NCBI GenBank assembly: GCA_025526935.1
Contig: JAHLKD010000030.1
Location: forward strand, 186,001 to 250,000
Direction of reading: 5' to 3'
From: Cladochytrium replicatum
Lineage: Eukaryota > Chytridiomycota > Chytridiomycetes > Cladochytriales > Cladochytriaceae
DNA length: 64,000 bases
The stretch's first letter is position 1. Each line of letters begins with the position of its first letter. The position numbers and the translations under genes are program-made. Below are positions 12,832 through 24,589 of this stretch, piece after piece. A model generated the notes under the pieces. That model saw only the letters and a program-made list of their open reading frames with translations. It had not been told where the DNA came from and made no database searches.

Positions 12832-15800
12832 TCACTGATTGAAGATCGTCTCATCTTGGCGTCGCTTCGCCTTCACCGTCCCAGGCTTCTGCTTGGCCGC
12901 CTCGTGGTTCATCAGTTCAGGAGGACAACGTGATAAAGGTGACTTCATGATCATTTGTTTCAAGTCGTACAATACGTCAGCGTCCGAGTTTCCGATAAAT
13001 GTGATTGCGACACCAGTTTTTCCCGCACGTCCGGTACGGCCAATACGATGCGTGTAGTCTATGAAACAATTGAGATTTTGATAGCAGACAAAGGCGAATG
13101 AATTACCTTCAATTGACTTTGCCATGTTGTAATTGATGACCAGAGAAACGTTTTTGACATCGATACCACGGCCAGCAACGTCTGTGGCCACGAGAACGTC
13201 TTTTGTTCCGTTCTTCAATGCTGCAAGCGATGACTCACGCTGCTCTTGAGACTTCCCGCCGTGAAGTGTTGTGGAGCGGAACTAAAATTTAACATGTCAG
13301 TTACACATCAAGATCACATCAAGTTGTACGTACACCCAGCTTGTCCAGAGCCTTTGCAAGAACATCCACGCCCTTCTTTTGGTTGACGAATATGATAATG
13401 GGTGGTTCGAACTCGCCATTGAGAAGCTCGAGCAAGCGATTCTTCTTCTTGTTCTCGTCTTCAATGAACTCAACCCGTTGCTCGATTGTATCGACCGCCT
13501 GACCAGCAGTACCGATTGTAACCGTAGCAGGTCGGCGGAGATACCTACAAAACGAAGTCAGTAAACGAACGGTTATGGTAAACATTCATCCATTGTCCCT
13601 TACGTTTTAGCCAGACGTTCTACAGCAGCAGGCATTGTAGCCGAAAACATGACCGTTTGCCGATAGGGCAAGTGCTTTCGAATATCGTCACCAGGCTCCC
13701 CTTCCATCATCGCCACCGCCTGCAGGTTCTTGATCAACTCGTCTGGATTCTCTGCGACGTCCGAATCCGGTTTGACGTTGCTCACAGGAAGCGCATCGAG
13801 AATGAAATTGACATCTGCTTCGAAACCCATGTCAATCATCCGATCCGCTTCGTCCATCACCACGTACGTGCACTGGCTGAGTGCGACGATCCGGCGTTCA
13901 AGGAAGTCCTTCAGACGACCCGGTGTGGCAATAATAATATGCGCTCCGTCCCTCAAGCTGAACGCCTGCTGGTCGGTTGAGTGTCCTCCAATGATGGAAA
14001 CGCAAATGTAGTTCAGTGGTGTTGCAAACTTGTCGGTTTCGGACTGGATTTGGAGGGCCAACTCGCGTGTGGGGGCAAGGATGATGGCGTACGGCCCGAA
14101 ATCTTTGTTTTCTGGCGTGATAGGTGGGAGGTTCTGGATGTATGTCAACATCGGAATAACAAACGACGCCGTTTTACCAGAACCTAGTAAGTGCAGAAAG
14201 CGAATAAGTGGATCCAGATAAGTTCCACAGCTCAAAGACACATACCAGTCTCTGCAACACCAATGATGTCTCTGTTTTGTAATCCAATCGGTATCGCTTG
14301 CCGTTGAATCGGGGTGGGTTCCGTATAGCCGATCTGGTTGATGATCCCAAGAATGGAACTAGGAATTCCTGATTCAGTCCACGACCGAATGGGATTCGGA
14401 ATATTTCCGCCTTTTGTACTGATGTTGAAATCTTCTTTGAAGATACGCCAGTCCCTTTCCTTCATTTCAGTCAAAGGCTTCTCAGTCCAATGGCGGTCGT
14501 CCCATGCTATTCTCTTCTCCTTCATTTGCTCTTGCTCGATTAGATCCCTAATCAAAAGTATTTTTATCGAGTGTAGAAAGTTCGATAACATCAGAATAGT
14601 ACCTAGCACGGTCATTCTCCTCTTCCGTTCTTCTGTTTGCTACCAAACGTTCGTAGAAAGCAGCCCTTGTCTTCTTCTGCTCCTTCACATCAATACCGGC
14701 AATCTGGCCTCGTCCGAATAGCTGCACATCGTGACGATTCGCATACAATGGGTTGATGTCTTTCGAGGTGTCTTCCCCAGCATCCCAATCAAAAACAAAC
14801 TTCTTTTCATTCATCTTCCTAATTTTCCGTTTCTTCTTTTCGGCTCCCATGTACCTTTCCTGTACTAACGGGTGAGAAAGGAACAAAGTTAAAATTTATG
14901 TGACGCACTCTTATTGCTTGAAGCTCCTTCTCTCCTAGTTCAGCTGTATCGGAGTTTGAGCTTATTATGCTGTCCTCTCGTGCACGTCGAGTGTCCCGGC
15001 CTAGATCGTCGTTTCTTCGATCATCTCTGCGATCAATTCGCCAGTCATCCTTGCTTTCACCGCGGTCACTACGACGACCATCCTCTCGCACAACAGTACC
15101 AGGCTGTTCAGCACGCTCCTCAAGCTGCTGACGCGCCATACGCTCTTCCATTTCACGTTTTCGTTTCTCTTCAACTTCCTGCTGCCTTCGCTCGAGTGCC
15201 AGTTTCTGGCGCTCTTCCTTTGATAGGAAAACAGGCTATTTTGGGGGGATGTTAATGGATGTTATCGTGACAAATCTCCCTGCCTACCTTTTCGTCCGCT
15301 GCTTTTTGTACCTTCTTAGTTTTGAGAAACTCCTCCAAGGAAATTGGAGCTTTTTTTACAGGAGGATTTGCGGGAACGCCGTTTCCATTCTCATTTGCCC
15401 CATATGCATTCGCTAAGGTCTGCCCATTCATTGATGAAACTCTCGTCTGTCCACGGGCATCCATTTTGGAATCCACCGGTTTTGGGTCAGGCTCATCATA
15501 CCGCCGACGCTTTGGCGCTGGTTCTCTTCTATCTCGTTCTCTATCACGCCCATCTCTATTTCCGTACGACCTGTCATTTCCTCTCCGATCTTCCCAGTCT
15601 CCACGTCGGTCTCCATAACCACCTCCTCTCCTTTCATCATCCCCACGTCGGCCTCTGTCACCATCTCGATGCAAGTCGTTCCTATCATCATATCGCCTGT
15701 CCCCCCGATCGCGGTGGTCCCGGTTGTCTCTCCTCTCTCGTGATCGTGACCTGGATCTAAACACAAACGGTCAGCATGCTTTCAACCCATTCAATCATTC

Positions 15801-15836
15801 AATTCGATTCATTCACCTTCGTCGGTCTGGTGGCAT
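12832..15836 (-). CDS. PRP28: Spliceosomal DEAD-box RNA helicase PRP28 (DDX23-like)
   Basis: ATP-dependent RNA helicase that in known spliceosomes displaces U1 from the 5' splice site so that U6 can pair. The N-terminus ([17 protein letters not shown]) and the following Arg/Asp/Glu-rich region match the RS-like leader of DDX23. All helicase motifs are readable across exons: [20 protein letters not shown] (Q motif), [11 protein letters not shown] (I, split by an intron after GAGACTG), PTRELALQ (Ia), TPGRLKDF (Ib), [13 protein letters not shown] (II), MFSATMP (III), [10 protein letters not shown] (IV), [28 protein letters not shown] (V) and [15 protein letters not shown] (VI). Residues between Ib and III hold a longer insert characteristic of Prp28. 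The start codon lies just 37 bp from that of the divergent Kunitz gene. No frame lesions. Confidence 0.95.
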
Positions 15837-15873
15837 CGTGCACGAGCAACCAAGCCACTGACCAAACTCATCC
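15837..15873. promoter_or_regulatory. 37-bp gap between divergent start codons
   Basis: Only 37 bp separate the ATG of PRP28 (minus, 15836) from the ATG of the Kunitz gene (plus, 15874). Promoter elements and 5' untranslated regions of each gene must therefore overlap the other gene, or one start is wrongly placed. Both starts are supported by what follows: the conserved PRP28 leader and a textbook signal peptide. Confidence 0.6.
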
Positions 15874-16436
15874 ATGGCTCGAATCCTAATGGCGGTGTTT
15901 CTGTTTCTGTGTCTCTGGGGAGTCTCTCCGAGCGTCGCATTGGACGAACGTTGCGTGTTGAAGCCAGATCCAGGGCACTGCAAAGGTATGCAGATAACTA
16001 CGCCCCCAGAATTGAGTCCCATTCTGAATATTCATCTAGCGGCCTTTCCACGGTTTGCATATGGAATTAAAGATGGGGAAAATCATCCATCATGCTACTT
16101 GTTTATATGGGGAGGGTGTGGTGGCTCAGTACCATTCAAGGTAGCGGCCGATCTTCTTTAATCATCGTACGTGCTGACGGTTGAATTTTAGACCATCGAG
16201 GAGTGTCGCAAATCGTGTGAAGGAGTAAAAGAACAGACCGTGAAAACAACGTGCGAGGAGCATCCCTGTGAAGTTGGAGAAATCTGCGTTCCTGAACCGA
16301 ATCTTGCATGCTTTATGGCCCCGGTAAGCTTATCATGTCTATTCATGATTTCTTCATCGCTTTTTTCTCACTCATTCATCGCAATATGTAGTGTCGGAAG
16401 TATCAATGCGTGAGGCCCCGCGAACACTCATTGTGA
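15874..16436 (+). CDS. Secreted Kunitz/BPTI-domain protein with Cys-rich tail
   Basis: Four exons (15874-15985, 16040-16140, 16192-16323, 16392-16436) give 129 aa. A signal peptide (ARILMAVFLFLCLWGVSPSVA) is followed by one Kunitz domain with all six cysteines in BPTI spacing: CVLKPDPGHCKAAFPRF, then CYLFIWGGCGG, then TIEECRKSCEG. The residue after the second cysteine, the P1 position of the reactive loop, is Lys and the next is Ala, as in BPTI itself, which predicts inhibition of trypsin-like serine proteases. An intron splits the codon right after that Lys. The tail has a further module, CEEHPCEVGEIC...ACFMAPCRKYQC, sharing C-x4-C-x5-C spacing with the surface protein at 4856. Kunitz domains are common in animals and, to my knowledge, rare in fungi. 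Whether it is truly inhibitory is inferred. Confidence 0.85.
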
Positions 16437-16557
16437 ACCTATCTGCTTAGCTTAAGACCATGAATGCTCGTTTATAAACACCAAAAGCTCCGTTTCTTCC
16501 ATTTCTACGTTACTACTTTCTGTTTTTGTATTATAGTTGCATATGTAAATAGAAAGA

Positions 16558-18719
16558 ATGCTCCCGTATGCCGTCACCCAACGAACGGGTCCTCAGCAGC
16601 AGGCGTTCAGAAGTCGGGCAAGAAGAATTCATCCAAATGACAACTTGTCTAACAAGCGCCACTACTCGAGCATCATCGAAGCTCTCCAATCTGTGTACAA
16701 ACAAAAGATCAAGCCATTGGAGCAGCAGTATCATTTCGATACATTCCACTCAACGTGTCTGACCGATGCCGACGTTGGTGCAAACCCAAGGGTGCTTCTC
16801 CTGGGCCAGTACGGCGTCGGCAAGTCAACTTTCGTGAAATATGTCCTTCGGAGAGACAATCCCGGAATCAATATTGGTGAGTTTTATGGCCGGACTTGTA
16901 TTCAGGAAACTGAAACTACTCGTCAGGTCCCGAGCCAACGGTGAGATCATCACGTCACATTGCTTACAACAGAATACTGATTAACCAATAAGACTGACCG
17001 ATTTGTGGCAATCATGATTGGAGAGGAACGTGTTATTCCGGAAACGCCGCCGCTGAGAGCACCAACCTTCCTTTCACGGCCCTCACAAAATTCGGAGCTT
17101 CTTTTCTCAGCAAACTTCAGGCACTGGAGAAATCATGATTTCTTGAACAGCATAGCTCATGTCTTTATCCAGGTTTCGCAGTGCGAGTCTCCGTTCTTGA
17201 AGACTTCACTCTCATTGTCACTCCGGGATTTTTGTCTGGAAAGAAACAGAGAGTCGGTCGCGCGTATGAGTTCACCGATGTGATAGAGTGGTATGCAGAG
17301 CGCTCTGACTTGATATTACTTATCTTTGAGGCACACAAGCTTGGTTAGTATTTGGTCTCTGAAGCTGTTTAAGTTGATTTTGAAAGCTGGACATCAGCGA
17401 TGAATTCAAGCGCTCAATTGTTGCTCTTAGAGGTCACGACGAAAAGATCAGCGTGGTTTTGAATAAGCCCGACATGATCAATGCCCAGCAGTTGATGAGA
17501 GTGTAAAGTGCACTTGCATCAGTGTGATGAATACTATAACTCATCTTCTGTCGGATATGGAGCATTGACGTGGTCGCTGGACAAAGTTTTCGAAACGCCT
17601 GAAGTGACGCGAGTGTACCTGGGCAGTTTCTGGTAGGTGTTGTTGGTCCCTGATCCCTTCCAAGGGATCAACCGCTACACATTTGCGAATGCGAGGCTCT
17701 GTTACATGCAGAACAAAAGGACTTGCTTGAAGATCTGAGAGGATTACCGCACAACGCGACAATCCGCAAGATAAATGAACTCGCCAAAAAGGACTCGTAT
17801 GGCCAGGGTAACTTCCAGTTTTGGAACATCCACACTGTCCACCGTAGTGATCAAATATTCAAATTTACAGGTTCACGCATTGATTATCTCGCACCTGAAA
17901 GCAGAAATGCCACAGATGTGGGGAAAGGGCTCGAAACAGAATTCATTGATCGAGAATCTCGAAGCGGAGTTTGAAAAACTGTCTCGGCAGCACCAGCTCG
18001 CCCACGGCGACTTCCCCCACCATACTCACTTTAAAGAAAAGCTCGCAAACCACAAGATTGACAAGTTTACTAAACTGGACAAGAAGATGCTGACGACGGT
18101 TGGCGAAGCAAAGGGGAAACACCGATTTTCGGATGTGTTTAAACCTTACAGGCTCTCATGTTGTAGGCGATTGGACAAGACCTTCCGAAACTCACGCAAG
18201 ACTTTCCTCAGACCCAGCGAGCTCTGGCAGTACTCGCGCGCAATCCTTTCGAGCAGTATACGCGAAGTCCAACGGAGAGCGAGAAGACTTCTCCGCCTCC
18301 GGATCAGCTTTGGTCTCAAGGTAGCAGAAACCCTTAAGCTTGATTGGCTTAACATAACTAACACTACAAGGAAGATTGAATGGACCGAGCCGCATATGTC
18401 AACTTTTTTAACAGTACGCTCGTCTCCGATGTCCTGTTCTGCAAATCTCAACTTCTCCTGAACACAGCTCTGAATCCGGTTGAAGGCAAAGTCAGCGGGA
18501 ATGCAGCGAGGCCAATCCTTGCTTCGACAGGGCTGGACCAACCCACTCTCGCCAAGATACGGAGGCTTGCTGATTGGACCCAAGTGGAACTCAAACTAAT
18601 GCTTTCGAGATTGGATTGAACAAGTTCGCTCAGATGGATACTTGGAGGCGGATGAGTTTGTTGTTGCCATGTGGTTAGCCGAAATCAAGAAGAAGGACTT
18701 GGCGGAGGTTGGTGGATGA
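16558..18719 (+). pseudogene. EHD/RME-1-type ATPase gene, several lesions
   Basis: Strong EHD family content: KIKPLEQQYHFDTFHSTCL, the P-loop [96 protein letters not shown] and a C-terminal EH domain (TLNPVEGKVSGNAARPILAS ... SDGYLEADEFVVAMWLAEI). EHDs tubulate endosomal membranes. The coding frame is broken repeatedly: one base missing near 17,040 (VIP/GNAAAEST), another near 17,201, the Asp of the DxxG motif is lost (IV-TPGF), an extra A near 17,789, an in-frame TAG near 18,164 and TGA near 18,376. One 3' splice site (near 17,552) lacks AG. Because the protein level is so well kept, this is a recent pseudogene or a local patch of poor consensus sequence; neighbouring genes show no such errors. 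Confidence 0.75.
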
Positions 18720-19089
18720 AAACACCGTCGACTGAGTACACTGACATGCTGGTAAAACTTCCAGATGATTTGCATGAAACTCGAATAACCAAACGCCAGG
18801 TAGAACCATTCTGCAATAATGTTGTGCTTTCCAACAATTATTGCTCGCATCCTGTTTTCACATGTGTTGTCGAGACACAAACTAGAGGTTTACAAGCTTT
18901 TTGATGTTTAAGCTCGGCAATGCTATTGTGACCCACTGAGATGAGAGCCGGGTCTATTTCACGTTAAACGGCTCTTCTGCACTTAAATTTGGTATTGGGG
19001 TAAAATTAAACCGAGCAAAAGTAATAATACAGTTATTCACAACTTCAGCAACCTGCTGCTGACATAATTGTATTTCTTGGCAACGCCGA
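18720..19089. other. Intergenic, nothing recognised
   Basis: About 370 bp between the EHD remnant and the convergent velvet gene. It probably holds both 3' untranslated regions. No coding frame, RNA or repeat is evident. Confidence 0.4.
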
Positions 19090-22000
19090 CTAGATCTCGG
19101 CGTGACTCCGAATATGGATACGGACACCCTGCTTGGCTAAGCACTTCGATAGTGGTGTAGAATCTTAGAATAGCTCGATGAGGCAAGAATGTCATGAAAC
19201 AAAAACGTGAAATATACTTACCAGCCATTCCCGGAAACTCCTTGGGGTGGTAAACAGTGAAAACATCAGACATAACCGAAGCTTTGTAGCGTGACATGTC
19301 CCCTCTATGACAAAAGAGTTCAATAAAACAATCTCCTCATTCATGACCGTCCAAACTCACGCTTTCACGTCATACAACAAGAACTTGAGCCGATATTTTC
19401 CACCGACTCTCACGCTGATGTCTGAAAAGACAAAGAACATGCCTTTGTTGCCGTCCACATCCGCCAAAACATGGCAAGGAGACACGAGCGATCCGACAAG
19501 CACTTGAGCCAACGTTACTGGTGTATTCGACCCAAGGGCAACCGATAGAGGTTTCTGAGCATGTCCCGAATGGTTATGTTGGCCATGCATGCTCCTCGAT
19601 CCATGCCGGTAACTCGCTGAGTCCGCATTGAACCCGCTTGGTCCTGAATCTCCATCCACAAGTGTTCCCTCCTTTTCTTCTTGATCTTGATGTCGGACGT
19701 TATCACTCAAATCGCTTTCAGACGAGCCCGACATCCCACTTCGTCCAAGTCCAAGACTGGAAACCTTTTGAACTTCATTGATTCGCTGGTGAAGTCGCTT
19801 CCGAATCAAATGCCGGCGAGCAACCGTTTGCGGCCGATCTTCCGACTCGTCATCTTCCATGTTCCCATCCCGTTCGTCGTTGTCCACTGCATCGATGTTC
19901 GGCGCTCTCACATGAGCGTGACCAAGACGATGACCCCTCCTCGCTGGGTTGTCAAAGAAATTCCCCGAGTATTGAACGGCTTGCGCGGATGTCCTTCGCC
20001 GCTGACTCCCTTCAGTCGGCCCCTGACGCGCATCGTTGCTCCTTGCGGCGTTGGCATTGTCCATGTACTCGGAGGAACCTTCATCAGATTCAACGATCAC
20101 CATCATTGATGTTTTCCCGCTCCCGCTCCCAGGAGTTCCCCTGCCCATATCGTCGGCGCTTCCACCCCCACCGCTAGTCTCGCCATATAAGTCTGGAGTG
20201 TTGGTATCGCTTTCCCTGAAATTGCAAGTCCCGCTCCCTTCTCCGTTTAGAAGCGTGCTTTCGTCGCTCCCACTGCCATGACCACTCTCTCTTGGTGCTT
20301 TATCGTTCTCGGATGAGCCAACTGATGGTGGAATGTCATCACTGGGGGAACGGTTGGATGAATCTCGAGCTGGTAGTTGGGTTAAATTTGTTGAAGAATT
20401 ATGGGATTGCTGCTGTTGATACTGCGACCCGTGATGGCGTGGATCTGCCAAGTGTGCGAAACTCATCCCGGCGTTAGCAAGCTCAACAGAACGCCTCTCT
20501 CTCTTGTTCTGCGATACTTCGTGGGAATGCTTTGCTTCGTCGTCCTGTTGCCTCTTCCTCGAACATCTAAGGGCGCTGTTGTGCGTATCGTTCTCACCTT
20601 GACCGGCTTCCGGTGCCGTGGTTGAAGATGGGAGGAGAACTAACCCTGGGGGTAGCGCAGTTGGTGAAAGAGCTTGGTTGGATTGAGCGAAGGGGTTGAT
20701 AACTATGCTTCTACTTGACTGCCCGTCTGTCGACCATATCGAAGCGTGCATCACCAAAAAAGGAGCACTTGCAAAACTACGTTCAAAGATTTCAGTTGAA
20801 AAAGCTTCGGGAAAAGAACGTCATACTAACTTCAAGGAATCTCCATTTTCGTTTAAGATCCGGAGCTGCACGATCGGAGGAGGGTCTAAGCGGAGATTCA
20901 AAATTTTCATAAAGTTTGGTAATAAGTCAGATCCATTTACCTATTGGTCGTCGATCCTTTTCTCCAAACCCAATCATGCGCGCACGGCTGGGTTGCTGCC
21001 GCACAATAAGTTCATAGACCAATTTCGTTTCCCCATTGCGCGGAATACGTGAGCATGATTCTGAGCTCTTTGGTCCAGGATCGAACGTTTCTATATCCGG
21101 ACCAACTTCAATCGCATCCTTTGGTGGATGCATTGAGGGAGTGTCGGTAATCTTTTGTCGGTGTTGATACGCCCAGGGTGAATCAATCCGAGAGCTCCCC
21201 CCATTGTCCGTTTGATAAGTAGATTCTTGTGCGTGTACAGGCAGCGGGTTTGGTTGGTCAGAGTAGAAGCGTTGCAAATCGTGATGATGATGGTGATGAT
21301 GTGGATGAGCACGAGGGTTTCTGTGAAATACATGCGCATGTTGCATCTCAGCGTGCGTTGCTGTAGCGTGGGGTTCTGACAAGGCAGGTCTACGAGATTC
21401 AAAGGGATGATAATGGTAGGGCGGAATGTACGAATGATGTTTTGCAAGTGCCCCATTAGCATATCTTCGCGCATCTTCAAAACATCGATATGGTACTGAT
21501 CGGGGATGCGTATCTTCTCTCCAACTTGAAAGGGCAAAAGAGCTATTAAGTGAGTTCACTGGTGGGGTTGACAAACTCTTCTGTACCTATCCGGTCGTTG
21601 TTCGTTATACGGGCTAATTCTGCGGTGATCGCTCAAAGGTGGAAATTGCGTTGCAGGATATGGTGATGAAGGGTGACGGTTGAGACTCGGGCTCTCGTTT
21701 GTGTTGAACCACGCTGGTCCTGGATGAGAATAGTACAGGGGCGCCTCAAAAGCTCCAATCAGTGAGACTGGCTTTCCAGTCTGACCAACAGTAGCCCGAC
21801 TACCCTCATTTTCGCGTCCTTTCTCGATGCTTTCTTCCCAGCGTGCCGGATAAGCAGGTGGTGGGAGAACTACAAAATCTTCGGAATCAAATTGGTGCTT
21901 CGTGTCGCTCAAAGATCGTAAGTATTTGGGCTTCTCGAGTGCAGTGTCGTCAAAGATTGATCTATAGTGTGACGTACCCCACCATGGTTCACGTGGAGCA

Positions 22001-22491
22001 CCATGGTGATAAAAATGAGATCGCAAGCTGCTATCCATGTCGTGAAAATTGGCTTGTTTTCTATCATCGTGTAATCCAAACTCAGCGCGGCTTCGGGTGA
22101 ATGGGTATGGACCTCCTGGCGGAGGAGGGACCGAAGGAAATGTTCGATCATAACGTGATTTGTTGCCAGACCAATAAGATTCTACGTAACGAGATGGATA
22201 GTGAGCATAATCACCTTTTGCCGCCGGAAATCAGAATAAACTGTCAGTACAAGGTTTATAAATTGGGCTTTCTCTCTTACCATCACGAAACTGTGGGGCA
22301 TTGTGCGAACGACTTTGGTATAAGTAGCCATCAGTAGAAGGGCGGGGAAACGATTGTGAAGTTGGGAAGTTCGCATTTTGTGCTGGTGGATGAGTGGATC
22401 CGTGAAGGTGATCCTGGGGCAATTCACTTCCTGGGCCTGCGTAGTGTACTCCAGGACTATCGGCATGTCGATTTTTAAGATATTCATTCAT
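19090..22491 (-). CDS. Velvet-domain transcription regulator with split domain
   Basis: Fungal developmental and secondary-metabolism regulator. After a ~430-residue low-complexity N-terminus (Pro, His, Ser, Tyr-rich; includes an eight-His run) the velvet domain opens with KLVYELIVRQQPSRARMIGF and GEKDRRPI, then LDPPPIVQLRILNENGDSLK. It is interrupted by ~400 polar, Ser/Gly/Asp-rich residues, then closes with TLAQVLVGSLVSPCHVLADV, DGNKGMFFVFSDISVRVGGK and YRLKFLLYDVK, followed by SDVFTVYHPKEFPGMA-DST and LSKCLAKQGVRIHIRSHAEI at the stop (19,090). The last intron ends CTAAG, joining MA to DSTPLSK. A long insert inside the domain is known in VelB-type proteins, so VelB/VosA-like is the closest guess; the exact subtype is not settled. 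Six or so exons; the internal edges near 20,757-20,927 are approximate. Confidence 0.88.
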
Positions 22492-23304
22492 TTGAGTCCT
22501 TCAAAAGTGTGAAAGACGAAAACTCGGGAGCACAGCGCAACTAAACCGGCGTCAAACAAGAAGGGCGGGCTTGGTTTCAAAAAAGGGTCCAATAGTCGGA
22601 AAATTGACAGCTGGTTATCGAGTTCGTTTGGGTGTGTGAGTTGATAGCTGGTTGCGCTCGCGTACGTTTGGGAGGCAGTCGTTGAGATGTGCGAGGGTGG
22701 GGGGAGGTGTGCAGAGGCGGAAGATTTCAGCAAACGATTTGCACAAAACCTAACTTTGTTGGAGAGTCACGGCGTGGCGATCACCCTCGGTATAGCCGCA
22801 CAACTGTAACCTGAGTTGTAAGGCACACTAGGATCGAGATCAAGCACTGCAAGTGGGCGAGTCACGCTTGCACTCCAACAAATCCAAGCACATTCCCGTT
22901 CCTTAAATGGGATGAGAACGCTCAAAAAATGCCTGCACGGGCACATTCTCCGGATCTGGTCCACCAGATCGTCACAGCACGTGACGGATCTGCACCTTCG
23001 GATCGGTGGATCGGGGGCCGATGCGGCACAGCACAAAATCGAAATTGAATATTATCACTGTTTGTGGAATATGTATAATGGGAAAACGCTATGGGGTAGA
23101 TCACTCATGCTTGGCAAGAGATAAGCGTTGTGGGCATGGCTGTCTGGGTTTCGGTTTGCGGCAGAACATCTCAGCCCTAAAATAGTTAAAGTATGTTATT
23201 GGACTATCACCTATTCACCGTTCAGCCTGCATCCCAGGAACGAACTGTTTATTAGGCTATAATGGTAGATCTGTCAGCGACTGAGGGGGTGTGGTGCTTA
23301 TCTA
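22492..23304. other. Intergenic, no assignable gene
   Basis: About 810 bp upstream of the velvet gene. Overlapping short frames exist on both strands (for example 22,767-23,036) but none shows a domain or a credible splice pattern. The velvet promoter should lie in its first part. Confidence 0.4.
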
Positions 23305-24490
23305 CTACTTTCGAGCTTCTTCATCATTGATCCCACAGGTTTTGCAGTACTTCACCAGCACTGACTCTAAATCGCCTTGAATGGAACATTTGCAAAGGCA
23401 GGAACATCCTTCAGCTCGTAAGCTTACCAAAATTTGGCGTCAGGACCCTTGCGGAAGGTCGTCTGAGCCCCAAACCAGCTTCGAACGAGTGCGCACATGT
23501 TTCATCAGTGATGCAAGAAGAGCTGTTTCCCATACCTTTTGTCGTCGTTTGGTCGTAGGCAACAGTGGCTCCCACGCAGGCTGGAGAACCATTTCCGTGT
23601 TGCAGAGGTTGCGAAGCCTATCACTGAGGTAGCGTTGATGAACATCAAATGCGCCGGAGTTCAAATAAGTTCGTTAATAAGGATAAATGCATCATCGTTG
23701 GACATAAAATTACGACGACCGTGAACTGAGAGAGAAACTCAAATCGCAAGTTAGGTTCTGAACCAAATTGCTTCCACAATGCACACACGAGGATCATCCC
23801 ACCCCTATTGAACCTTAACCCTGCGATGCGATTCGGTTAATATGGACGCAAGGTCTTTCCTGCCACTGATGATCGACACTGATCGACACGACAAAGTGGC
23901 GTGCATTGATACAACTCTGTTTCTTTTCCAAGCGTTTCCGGCGTCGATTCCTTGTGGGTAGTCTTTTCGACGAGTTCTCCTTCCGCGATCAAATCTCCAG
24001 GAAGCTCGAAAGGATATCTTTTGTGAGCAACCGTTTCAAACTTACGGCTATGAATGATTTCTTCGGCAGCTGCGGCGGCCACAATCGCTCGTCGTTCCAA
24101 ATCGGTTTCCTTTATGAGAGCGGGCATCTTTGAACCCTAGTCTTAATCTGGAATCACAAGTGATTCCACCAACGTACCGCAAACAAATTCGTGGTCATTC
24201 GGAATGATGTCGGAAAGCAGGAATCCGACTTTGAATGTGGGCGGAATGGCAAGGTCAGAATGCGCTGAGATTGCACCCTGAATCTGATCGATCTAGGGCA
24301 ACACGGAATGAACATAGTGAGGGGTGGTTGCAATTGTATGATGATGTTGAGATCGCAAGTTTATAAGCTCTGTTCTGAAAGGAGATCTAGACAATGCAGC
24401 CGAGAAATCGAACGGATTGTCCTAGAGATTCTTGCAGAGTTCATCCACCACGGTTGCACGCGTTTGTTTCACTTTCCATATCCGACACAT
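23305..24490 (-). pseudogene. Degraded unidentified gene
   Basis: Several stretches on the minus strand look protein-like but cannot be joined: KQTRATVVDELCKNL, stop, DNPFDFSAALSRSPFRTEL; then IDQIQGAISAHSDLAIPPTF running to FLLSDIIPNDHEFVCG; then DLERRAIVAAAAAEEIIHSR with KRYPFELPGDL; then LVKYCKTCGINDEEARK before a stop at 23,305. Two in-frame TAG codons and missing donors between blocks argue for decay or for exons I have misassigned. I do not recognise the family. Confidence 0.3.
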
Positions 24491-24589
24491 GGGCTTATAC
24501 ACATGGGCTTATGTTGCGGTTTATAATTGAGCAATCCATCTCTTAAAATGCCATCAACGGTTGATGGAAACTGTAGCGTATATAGAAGT

